This document shows, piece after piece, positions 13,692 through 21,900 of a stretch of DNA of 38,882 nucleotides. A program made the position numbers and the translations under genes. Within the stretch, counting starts at the first letter, position 1; each line of letters starts with the position of its first letter. The stretch covers positions 1 to 38,882 of the forward strand of contig NZ_BDBA01000047.1 of the NCBI RefSeq assembly GCF_001612745.1, given 5' to 3'. The notes under the pieces are model-generated. The model was not told where the DNA came from. It did no database searches and worked only from the letters and a program-made list of their open reading frames with translations. This DNA comes from Nocardia amamiensis NBRC 102102. Lineage in GTDB: Bacteria; Actinomycetota; Actinomycetes; Mycobacteriales; Mycobacteriaceae.

Positions 13692-14457
13692 TGTTTATCC
13701 CCCATGCGAGAGTAAGTAATGTCCACGCGGACAATTGATTTCCCGCCAGCTCTCGCCATTGTGCCGCGAATCCGGGTTCGTCGTCAGGCCAAGTTCGCTC
13801 GGGTGAGATTCGCCTTGCCCAGGTGCGGACAGCGAGATCGGCGTACGGGTACACCGAGAAGTCGTTGGTGAAGTCGGCGACCGCCGCGCCAGCGGTCCAC
13901 GGACCAATCCGTGGTACCTCCTGTAAGGCCTCGATCAGTTCGAGACGGTCACGGGCAGAACGCGCCATTGCGGTCCAGGCGTCGCCGTATTCGAGGTACG
14001 TACGGGCAGCGGCCTGAAGCGTGGGCCGTTTGAACGCGACCCCGAGTTCCGAGAACGCCTGGTCAGACAGTTCCAGGATCTTCTGCGGTTCCGGGAACAG
14101 CCATGCTGTGGTGTCACCGTGGCCGACCGGCTGCCCGTGTACGCGGCTGAACAGCAAATACAACTTGCGGGCCTGCCCGGCTCGGATCACCTGCCGCACG
14201 ATCGCGGTGGCCAGCGCATCCCACAAGTTCGGATTCGCCAGCCGTGCAACCGGGCCAGCAGCCTTCAATCCGATCACCATGTCGTCGGCACCGGCAAGCG
14301 CGGCCGGATCGAACTCCTCGAACCGCAACCACCCCTCGGCAGCTCCGGTGTCGGTGATGAGTGTGGCGTGGTGGCCGTCGGTGACTGCACGGTGGGTCAC
14401 GCGGTCGCTGGCCTGCACCCAACCCGGGTGGTCGAGCATCATCCGTCCGCCGGTCAT
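13660..14457 (-). CDS. HhH-GPD superfamily DNA-glycosylase-like protein
   Basis: A 265-residue relative of AlkA/3-methyladenine glycosylase II. The helix-hairpin-helix reads VPRIGPWTAGAAVADF, followed by SVYPYADLAVRTWA, where Asp207 aligns with the catalytic Asp of the HhH-GPD family. The N-terminal ~90 residues resemble the AlkA beta domain in length. No Fe-S cysteine loop is present. The natural substrate would be a damaged or modified base in DNA, but some family members act otherwise. ATG at 14457 has GAAGGGAG upstream; the second Met (MM at residues 6-7) is less likely. The gene lies 50 bp after the kinase-like gene and overlaps the radical SAM gene by 32 bp. Linkage of a base-excising enzyme to a radical SAM enzyme is unusual. 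Confidence 0.8.
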   Translation of the reverse strand: MTGGRMMLDHPGWVQASDRVTHRAVTDGHHATLITDTGAAEGWLRFEEFDPAALAGADDMVIGLKAAGPVARLANPNLWDALATAIVRQVIRAGQARKLYLLFSRVHGQPVGHGDTTAWLFPEPQKILELSDQAFSELGVAFKRPTLQAAARTYLEYGDAWTAMARSARDRLELIEALQEVPRIGPWTAGAAVADFTNDFSVYPYADLAVRTWARRISPERTWPDDEPGFAAQWRELAGNQLSAWTLLTLAWGINNADLTRTVPS

Positions 14458-14507
14458 GCGCTGCTCCCTTCACTGGTTCGTGTTCGGTCATCATCGTTGC
14501 GTCCCTG

Positions 14508-15191
14508 CTATTCGAGGAGTGGAGCGCCCCGATCGGTGTCTGGGTGCGCCTTGATGTGAGGCAGGATGAGGTCTCCGATCGCACGGGCAGTGTCGAACGG
14601 CAGACGATGCGTGCAGTCGAACGCGGCAACCGGCCACCCGGCGTCAGCGAGCTCAGCGGCGACCTCGGAGAATCGGTCGGATTGGATCCGACTGCTGTCG
14701 CTGGCGCGTTCGAATCGATCGTGCGCGCCTCGCCTGATGAGCCGTGCAGCCAGTGCGCGAACGTCGGCGTGCAGCACCACCGCCAAATCTGGAACCCGTA
14801 CACCGTGATTGAGCTGCCACACCAACCGCGGGTCGACACCATCGAGAGCTTGCAGCACGAGTGAGGACGGCAGATAGCGGTCACAGACTACGACCACGCC
14901 CGCCTCGATCGCGGGAAAGATTTCACTGTCCAGTTGATGATGTCGATCACCAGCAACCAAGCACGCCAACGCGATTCCCCGATAGGTGTCAGCCTGCGCA
15001 CGGATAAGCTCGCCGAGCACGGTAGGACTGGGCTGTGCCGTGGCGTGCACACGGACCCTTCGGCTGCGCAGATAGCCAACAAGCTCGCGGGCAATACTGG
15101 ACTTGCCGACTCCTCCCGGCCCGTCGAGAGTAACCAGCATGCCTGCGCCGGTCATCGTATCCGCACTGTCGGGTCGCACCTGGTGACTCAT
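14508..15191 (-). CDS. Thymidylate-kinase-like P-loop kinase
   Basis: A 227-residue nucleoside-monophosphate-kinase-fold protein. The P-loop is DGPGGVGKSS (residues 23-32), the nucleotide-binding DRYLPSSLVLQ resembles the DRY-x-SS-x-AYQ motif of TMP kinases, and the lid region is RLIRRGAHDRFER. The chromosomal tmk is normally elsewhere with a closer DGxGKST loop, so this is likely a specialised paralogue acting on a modified nucleotide or another small molecule (inference). ATG at 15191 is preferred: GGAG lies 7 bases upstream, and the frame further upstream has no kinase-like sequence. It is the first gene of the minus-strand set kinase - glycosylase - radical SAM and is divergent from the HTH/TPR regulator gene across 184 bp. 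Confidence 0.82.
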   Translation of the reverse strand: MSHQVRPDSADTMTGAGMLVTLDGPGGVGKSSIARELVGYLRSRRVRVHATAQPSPTVLGELIRAQADTYRGIALACLVAGDRHHQLDSEIFPAIEAGVVVVCDRYLPSSLVLQALDGVDPRLVWQLNHGVRVPDLAVVLHADVRALAARLIRRGAHDRFERASDSSRIQSDRFSEVAAELADAGWPVAAFDCTHRLPFDTARAIGDLILPHIKAHPDTDRGAPLLE

Positions 15192-15297
15192 TGTTCTTCT
15201 CCATCCACTTCCCGCGCAGCTCCCGCCGGTGGTTGCCACTCGAATATCACTGTCGTCATCAGTTTGTGACCCAGCGCAGGAAGGTCGGGATATGTTT

Positions 15298-15323
15298 GAT
15301 GCGGACAGATAAGTGTCCGCATC
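15298..15323 (+). promoter_or_regulatory. Perfect 10-bp inverted repeat in the divergent promoter (candidate operator)
   Basis: GATGCGGACA (15298-15307) and TGTCCGCATC (15314-15323) are perfect inverted arms with a 6-base spacer, GATAAG. The site lies 107 bp from the kinase start and 52 bp before the regulator ATG at 15376. The GTG at 15313 falls inside the palindrome, which argues against that start. A binding site for the adjacent HTH protein is the simplest reading; an attenuating hairpin in the regulator leader is the alternative. Confidence 0.6.
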
Positions 15324-15375
15324 CGAGGCTGCACCGAAATTGGTCGCATACGACCAGGTCACAGAGGATGAAGCG

Positions 15376-16701
15376 ATGGCACAACAACCGCGTGAGCTGG
15401 CCGCCATGGAGTCGGCACGGCAGTTCTTCGGTGCCGAGCTGCGGCACTGGCGACTGTTGCGGGGAATGTCGCACAACCAACTCGGAGCGGTCAGTCATGA
15501 CAGTGGTTCCCTCATCGGCAAGGTAGAGAAGGCCCAACGGCGTCCCAGTAGGGACTTCGTGCGGCGAATGGACAATGCACTGGAGACCGGCGGCGTCCTC
15601 GAGCGCATGTGGATCGACATCAATTCTCCGGCAGCAGAACGGGATTCGATTGACCCACTGGTTCCAGACGAGCCCAATGCACCGTGGGTCGGTTGCGAGG
15701 TATTCGACCCGGTGCGGGAATGGTTGGACGAGACTGTTCCGACTTTCGCGACAGGTGTGAACCATAGGCGTGTCGGAACTGCCGATATCGCGGTCATGTG
15801 GTCGATGTGCGACGTGTTCGCCAACGCGGACCACCACCTTGGCGGTGGCTATGCCCGCGCGACACTGGCGCGGTTCCTCGATGACGTCGTAGGTCCGGCG
15901 TTGCATGGTTCATGCGACAGTCGCACCGCCCCCGAGCTGTATGCGGTCGCGGCGCGACTGTGCGATCTCAGTGGCTTCATGTGCTTCGACTCAGCTCGGC
16001 AAGGGCGCGGACAGAAGTACTTTCGGCAAGCTCTTCGCCTCGCCAAGGCGAGCGGCAATGTGGCGTTGGGAGCGCATGTCCTCACGGACATGTCGATGCA
16101 GGCGCACTACCTCGGTCGCTCCAAGGAGGCGCTGTGGTTCGGTGCCGCTGCTGTTCGCGCTGCTGACCAGTCGGGTTCACCGAGCACCGCCGCCCGCTGC
16201 AACGCGTTGCTGGCACGTGCCTACGCGCTGCGTGGCGACGCGAGCGCGAGCGCAGAAGCGATGGCCGAGGCCGATCGCCGACTGGACCGCGCGCGGCCAG
16301 CTGATGAGCCGGATTGGATACGGTTCTTCACCGAGCGGCAGTTGTCGGCCGAGTTCGTGTACGTGGCATACGATGGGCGTCGCTTCCTGGATGTCCAAAG
16401 GCACGCACCGATGGTGCTGGCGAATTCCGTAGGGATGGAGCGGCGGCACGTACTGTCAGCTGCCACGCTTGCGGCGTCCTACGTGCCGGTTCACGTCGAC
16501 ACTGCATCGAGTCGGACTACCGAGATCGAGCAAGCCTGTCAGGTGCTCCGGGACACGATGAGCGCCGCGCGGGGATTGACCAGCGCTCGCGGGATCGAGT
16601 CGATCAACATCGTTCGCCGGCGGCTGTCACCATACTCTGACATGGCTGTGGTTCAGCAGGTAGAGAATGAATTCCAGTCGACGGTTGCATTGGTCAGATA
16701 G
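15376..16701 (+). CDS. XRE-type HTH regulator with TPR-like C-terminal region
   Basis: A 441-residue regulator. Residues ~13-70 hold an XRE helix-turn-helix (AELRHWRLLRGMSHNQLGAV, then KVEKAQRRPSRDFVRRMDNAL). The remaining ~370 residues are helical with TPR-like units, for example AAARCNALLARAYALRGD and ALRLAKASGNVALGAHVLTD. This architecture is common in actinomycete regulators that sense a peptide or small molecule through the TPR region. ATG at 16 codons before the HTH (15376) has GAGGA 7 bases upstream; the longer GTG start at 15313 lies inside a palindrome. The gene overlaps nothing upstream and ends 7 bp before the phosphotransferase ATG, so both are co-transcribed. It probably controls the divergent kinase operon (inference). 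Confidence 0.85.
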   Translation: MAQQPRELAAMESARQFFGAELRHWRLLRGMSHNQLGAVSHDSGSLIGKVEKAQRRPSRDFVRRMDNALETGGVLERMWIDINSPAAERDSIDPLVPDEPNAPWVGCEVFDPVREWLDETVPTFATGVNHRRVGTADIAVMWSMCDVFANADHHLGGGYARATLARFLDDVVGPALHGSCDSRTAPELYAVAARLCDLSGFMCFDSARQGRGQKYFRQALRLAKASGNVALGAHVLTDMSMQAHYLGRSKEALWFGAAAVRAADQSGSPSTAARCNALLARAYALRGDASASAEAMAEADRRLDRARPADEPDWIRFFTERQLSAEFVYVAYDGRRFLDVQRHAPMVLANSVGMERRHVLSAATLAASYVPVHVDTASSRTTEIEQACQVLRDTMSAARGLTSARGIESINIVRRRLSPYSDMAVVQQVENEFQSTVALVR

Positions 16702-16708
16702 GGCTGGC

Positions 16709-17626
16709 ATGTCATCGGAGGAGTTGGCGGCGCTACGCAGCGCGTGCGAAGCGTATGGGTTCGACCCCACGGGTGCGGAACTCATCCACCACTCCAGCAA
16801 TGCCGTCTACGTTCTGCCTCAACACCGCGTCGTAGGACGGGTGAGCACGATCGAGACCGACGCGGACCGACCGAGACGGACATACGAGGTCACTCAGTGG
16901 CTTATCGAGCGGCACGACTTCGCCGCGACCGCTCCGCTACCGGGAGCGCAACCGGACCAGTTCAACGGGTACACGGTCGGGTTCTGGCACTACTATCCGC
17001 AAACTAGCAGCACGCCGGGGCCGACATCGAAAGAACTGGGACGCCTCCTACGTTCACTGCACGCCGTACCTACGCCCCAGATCGAACTACAGCAATGGAC
17101 AGCGCTGGAGTCGCTACACGGGGCATTGCTGGAGGACGACACCACGGAGAGCGCCATCAGTGCGGAAGAGCGCGCGTGGCTGCTGAGGCGCGTCGATGAG
17201 ATCCGCAAAGAACTGAGCGAACTCGATTGGCCTCTGGGAATTGGACTCATCCATGGCGACGCCTGGGCAGGAAACCTGCTGTGGGACAACACAACCAACC
17301 CCCCCAGGGCAATATTGGGAGACTGGGACTGGGTCAGTGTCGGGCCGCGCGAAGTGGATCTCATTCCGACGTGGCACGCCGCGGTGCGTTACGGGCGGGA
17401 CACGGTCTGGGTGCGCAACTTCATCGAGGAGTACGGGTACGACCTGTCGGACTGGTCCGGATACCACGTTCTGCTGGACATGCGTGATCTCGTTCAGGTA
17501 ACCGGCCCGCTTCGTCGCGCGGAAGCATCACCCGAGCATGCAGCCCGACTACGGCAACGAATCAACGATATCCGGGCAGGTAGCCGGACGACTTCATGGA
17601 GCCAGTACGGCTCGCGCGGGCGGTGA
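16709..17626 (+). CDS. APH/choline-kinase-like phosphotransferase
   Basis: A 305-residue protein kinase-like fold enzyme of the aminoglycoside phosphotransferase superfamily. The catalytic loop is GLIHGDAWAGNLLWD (HGD-x4-N) and the metal-binding motif is LGDWDWVSVGPREVDL. The N-lobe includes HRVVGRVSTIET, with a weak equivalent of the ATP-binding Lys. The substrate could be an antibiotic, a sugar, a nucleoside or another hydroxyl compound; resistance cannot be asserted. ATG at 16709 is 7 bp after the regulator stop, and AGGG lies upstream. Tight coupling to an HTH/TPR regulator suggests a shared substrate-sensing or modifying role. Confidence 0.85.
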   Translation: MSSEELAALRSACEAYGFDPTGAELIHHSSNAVYVLPQHRVVGRVSTIETDADRPRRTYEVTQWLIERHDFAATAPLPGAQPDQFNGYTVGFWHYYPQTSSTPGPTSKELGRLLRSLHAVPTPQIELQQWTALESLHGALLEDDTTESAISAEERAWLLRRVDEIRKELSELDWPLGIGLIHGDAWAGNLLWDNTTNPPRAILGDWDWVSVGPREVDLIPTWHAAVRYGRDTVWVRNFIEEYGYDLSDWSGYHVLLDMRDLVQVTGPLRRAEASPEHAARLRQRINDIRAGSRTTSWSQYGSRGR

Positions 17627-17779
17627 AACCACGGCACCGCCACAGGTTCGGCACCGGGGATCACCACCCCATCTCCGCGGCGCGATCCCTTTCCAAGCAC
17701 CGATGGCGTCCAATGTATTCCAGGAATGTGGACGGCCGACATCACAGTGCTCGCCATCGACCTGACCAGGGAGGATCTC

Positions 17780-17995
17780 ATGCTGGACCGTCGGCAGGAC
17801 GCTACCATTCAGGGCGAGGTGGAGGAGGCGTGCCGTGTAAGTCATACCGCGCTGCCGGTGGTCGAACAGACAGCGTCCGACGGTGTGGCCAAGAAGCTCG
17901 CCAGGGTGTACAACCGCACCGGACCGTACGTGAACGTTGGCGTGGTGGCCGAGCTGCGAGATCGCATGCGGCCACTCGTCGCGGCGACAGCATAG
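17780..17995 (+). CDS. Small protein of unknown function upstream of the SLOG-like gene
   Basis: A 71-residue soluble protein, mostly helical by composition, with segments DATIQGEVEEACRVSH and KKLARVYNRTGPYVNVG. A strong GGGAGG ribosome site precedes the ATG at 17780 by about 7 bases, while the longer frame from 17726 has none. The stop is 11 bp before the SLOG-like start, so the two are likely co-transcribed. No family was recognised. The pairing suggests it may be an accessory or regulatory partner of the nucleotide-binding protein. Confidence 0.6.
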   Translation: MLDRRQDATIQGEVEEACRVSHTALPVVEQTASDGVAKKLARVYNRTGPYVNVGVVAELRDRMRPLVAATA

Positions 17996-18006
17996 GAGCA
18001 GCCCGC

Positions 18007-18489
18007 ATGGTGCGCATCGGGGTCACCGGGCATATGAACATCACGGAGGCCACGGCGCCGCTGGTGTACCAGGTGGTCCGCGAGCTGCTCACAGACCACG
18101 GTGACGGCACCGATTTGGTTGGGGTGAGCTGCATTGCCCGCGGCTCCGACTCGGTGTTCGCGCGAGCCGTCCTCGATGTCGGCGGGCAGCTGGAAGTCGT
18201 GCTTCCGTCGCGGAACTACCGGGAGCGGAAGGTGAAGCCCGACCACGCCGAGCTGTTCGATGAACTGATCGGGCGAGCCAGCACCATCCGGGTGATGGAT
18301 TTCGACGACGCGGGCCGGGAAGCCTACGAGGTGGCCAATGAGGCGATGCTGTCGTCATGCGACCGGCTGATCGCGGTGTGGGACGGCGCTGACAGCCAGC
18401 AGGGTGGCACCGGCACGGTGGTGGAGCTGGCCCGCGAACGGGGTGTGCCAGTGGACGTCGTGTGGCCGCACGGAGCGGCCCGGGAGTAG
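18007..18489 (+). CDS. SLOG-like nucleotide-binding protein
   Basis: A 160-residue Rossmann-like protein with features of the SLOG superfamily. The first loop reads RIGVTGHMNIT, the middle GVSCIARGSDSVFARAVLD is a putative ligand-binding turn, LIAVWDGADSQQGGTGTVVE carries the conserved Gly-rich turn, and the C-terminus is GVPVDVVWPHG. SLOG domains bind nucleotides or nucleotide derivatives, and some sense or process ligands in biological conflict systems (family knowledge). No effector domain is fused here. ATG at 18007 gives a compact domain; it follows the small gene after 11 bp. It is the last gene before the nar promoter region. The SLOG call is by pattern and needs a profile search. Confidence 0.65.
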   Translation: MVRIGVTGHMNITEATAPLVYQVVRELLTDHGDGTDLVGVSCIARGSDSVFARAVLDVGGQLEVVLPSRNYRERKVKPDHAELFDELIGRASTIRVMDFDDAGREAYEVANEAMLSSCDRLIAVWDGADSQQGGTGTVVELARERGVPVDVVWPHGAARE

Positions 18490-18999
18490 GGCACGGAAAC
18501 GCTTGCCCAGACATAGCCGAGCATGGACGCCGTCGGCTCACAGGCGCTTTCCCGCGCTCGATCGGCCCCTATCGAGTCCTGGCTTCCGTATGCTATTTCC
18601 GATCACAAGCAAACTTTTCGTGAATTGTGATCCAGGCAACTGAATGCGTCCGGGAAAACCCTATGGAAGCGGCCGGAAACAAGTAAAACCAGCACCGTCG
18701 ATGCCTGTTCAGTTGTGTTAACAAATGTAAACCGCGAGAGAACCGGTCGTTTCCAAAGCATCACCGTCGCGATCCCCGCTGACCCCCTCGGACCCGCTTT
18801 CGGCCAGGTCACGGCACATCCGCCCTGGTCGTCCCGCGCCGCGCACCGAACTCGCGCGCCGCGACCATGACCACCACGTTGCCGCGATCTCACAACTCAC
18901 CACGCGCCGGAATGGGCTGTGAGAGAGTTGTTTGGCGAGCCGTCGACGTCTCCTTACCCTCGAAACATCAGCCCGATTTAACAGCTCGAAGGGGACGTC
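18490..18999 (+). other. Intergenic region upstream of narG
   Basis: A 510-base gap with no credible gene on either strand. The part from about 18555 to 18730 is distinctly A/T-rich for this genome. Two inverted repeats lie in it: GATCACAA/TTGTGATC (18601-18632) and TCTCACA/TGTGAGA (18888-18924). It should hold the regulated narG promoter. I could not assign a specific FNR, NarL or GlnR box. Confidence 0.55.
18601..18632 (+). promoter_or_regulatory. Inverted repeat GATCACAA...TTGTGATC in the nar upstream region
   Basis: Perfect 8-bp arms with a 16-base A/T-rich spacer. It could be the terminator-like end of the SLOG transcript or a regulator site containing TGTGA/TCACA half sites typical of the CRP/FNR superfamily. 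It is nearly 400 bp from the narG start, which is far for a core promoter element. Confidence 0.35.
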
Positions 19000-21900
19000 G
19001 TGGTTAATTCGCGTACCCAGGGTCGCGGACCCTCCGCCCCGGCCGCCGACGCCGGGGACGCCCTCCTGCGGCTGGGGAAATATTTCCACCGGGGCGAGGT
19101 GTCGCCGGACCAGCGGACACTGCACAAGGTCGGCGGTCGCAGTGCCGACGAGTTCTACCGGGACCGCTGGTCGCACGACAAGGTGGTGCGCTCGACGCAC
19201 GGCGTGAACTGCACGGGGTCGTGCTCGTGGAAGATCTACGTCAAAGACGGTGTGATCACCTGGGAGTCGCAGCAGACCGACTACCCGTCCGTCGGCGCCG
19301 ACAAGCCGGAGTACGAGCCCCGCGGCTGTCCGCGCGGCGCGTCCTTCTCCTGGTACACCTACTCGCCCGCCCGGGTTCGCTACCCGTATGTGCGCGGCAC
19401 GCTGCTGGAGCTGTACCGGGAGGCCAAGTCCCGGCTCAAGGACCCGGTGCTGGCCTGGGGTGAGATCGTCGAAGACCCGGAGAAAGCGCGCAGCTACAAG
19501 GCCGCCCGCGGCAAAGGCGGATTCGTCCGCGCCGAATGGTGGGAGGCGGCCGAAATCGCCGCCGCCGCCCACGTTTACACGATCAAGCAGTACGGACCGG
19601 ACCGCGTCGCCGGGTTCTCGCCGATTCCGGCCATGTCGATGGTCAGCCATGCCGTCGGCGCCCGGTTCATCTCCCTGCTCGGCGGCTCCATGCTGTCGTT
19701 CTACGACTGGTACGCCGATCTGCCGGTGGCCTCGCCGCAGGTGTTCGGCGACCAGACCGACGTGCCGGAGTCCGCGGACTGGTTCGACGCCGGCTACCTC
19801 ATCATGTGGGGCTCGAACGTGCCGGTTACCCGGACGCCGGACGCACACTACATGACCGAGGCACGCTACCGCGGCCAGAAGGTGGTGGTGGTCTCCCCCG
19901 ACTACGCCGACAACACGAAGTTCGCCGACGAGTGGGTGCCCGCGCGTCCCGGCACCGACGCCGCCCTGGCCATGGCGATGGGCCACGTGGTGCTGAAGGA
20001 GTTCTTCGTCAAGAAATCGACGCCGCGATTCCTCGACTACGTCAAGCGCTACACCGATCTGCCGTTCCTCATCACGCTGGACGAGCGCGACGGGTCGTAC
20101 GTACCCGGAAAGTTCCTCACCGCCGCCGACCTCGGCCACACCGGCGAGAACGTGCAGTTCCAGACGGTGCTGCTGAACGACGAGGCACAGCCGGTGGTGC
20201 CCAACGGGTCGCTCGGCCACCGCTTCGGCGAAGCGGGCGCGGGAAAGTGGAACCTCGATCTCGGGGACGTCGATCCCCTGCTGACTCTGTACGGTCGCAC
20301 CGACGACGCTGCGGCCGTACAGGTCCCACGCTTCGACAGCGACACCCCGGGCGTCCTGACCCGCGGTGTGCCGACCACGACGGTCGCGGGCAAGCGTGTC
20401 ACCACGGTCTTCGATCTGCTGCTGGCCCAGTACGCGGTCGGCCGCGAGGGCCTGCCCGGAACCTGGCCGAGCGGTTACGACGACGCGTCCGAGCCCTACA
20501 CGCCGGCCTGGCAGGAGGCCATCACCGGCGTGCCCGCCGTGCAGGCCGAGCGCATCGCGCGGGAGTTCGCCGATAACGCCGACCGATCCGGCGGCCGCTC
20601 GATGATCCTGATGGGCGCGGGCACCAACCATTGGTTCCACTCCGACCAGATCTACCGCGCGTTCTTCACCCTGACCCTGCTCACCGGCTGCCAGGGCGTG
20701 AACGGCGGCGGCTGGGCGCATTACGTCGGTCAGGAGAAGTGCCGCCCGGTCACCGGCTGGTCCACGCTGGCCTTCGGGCTGGACTGGCAGCGCCCACCGC
20801 GGCAGATGCAGGGCACGGTGTTCTGGTATCTGACCAACGACCAGTGGCGCTACGACCCGTTCACCGCGGAGTCGTTCGCCTCGCCGCTGGGCGACGGGAA
20901 GTTCGCCGGTCGCACGGCCGCCGACAATATCGCGCTGGCCACCCGGCTGGGCTGGATGCCGAGCTACCCGACGTTCGACCGCAATCCGCTCGACCTGGTG
21001 GACGAGGCCGAGGCCGAGGGCAAGACAGCGCCTGAGCACGTGGTGGACGGGCTGAAGTCCGGTGACCTGCGGTTCGCCTGTGAGGACCCGGACGCGCCGG
21101 AGAACTTCCCGCGCTGCCTAACCGTGTGGCGGGCGAACCTGCTCGGCTCCTCCGGCAAGGGCAACGAGTACTTCCAGCGCCACCTGCTCGGCGCCGACTC
21201 CAACTTGCAGACCACCGACGCCACCGGCGTCCGGCCGCAGGAATTGAACTGGCGCGAGACCGCCGCCACCGGCAAGCTCGATCTGCTGCTGTCGCTGGAC
21301 TTCCGGATGACCAGCACCACGCTGTTCTCCGACATCGTGCTGCCCGCCGCCACCTGGTACGAGAAGCACGACCTGTCCTCCACCGACATGCACCCGTTCG
21401 TGCACGCCTTCTCCCCTGCCATCTCGCCGCCGTGGGAGGCGAAGACCGACTTCGACGCCTTCCACCGCATCGCGCGCGGCTTCTCCTGGATGGCCGAGAA
21501 GCACCTGGGCAAGCGCAAGGACATCGTCGCCGTGCCGCTGCAGCACGATTCACCGGATGCCACCGCGCAGGCGGGCGGACGCGTGCTGGACTGGAAAGCC
21601 GGTGAGTGCGAGCCGATTCCGGGCAAGACCATGCCGAAGCTGGTGGTCGTCGAACGCGACTACCCGAAGATCGCGGAGAAGATGGCCGCGCTCGGGCCGC
21701 TGATCGACACGCTCGGCACCACCACCAAGGGCGTCACCACCTACCCCGACCAGGAGGTCGAGTACCTCGCCGGGGTGAACGGCACCGTGGTGTCCGGCAT
21801 CGCCCAGGGGCGCCCGTCGCTGGCCAAGGACACGCACGCGGCCGAGGCGATCCTCGCGCTGTCGGGCACCACAAACGGCAGGCTCGCGGTGGAGGGCTTC

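Noticed and set aside
15313..15375. Longer GTG start for the HTH regulator
   Set aside because: The codon is inside the perfect palindrome and has no ribosome site; the ATG at 15376 has GAGGA at good spacing.
18718..21039. 773-codon minus-strand frame
   Set aside because: Shadow of narG; Arg/Val/Gly-rich and without domain features.
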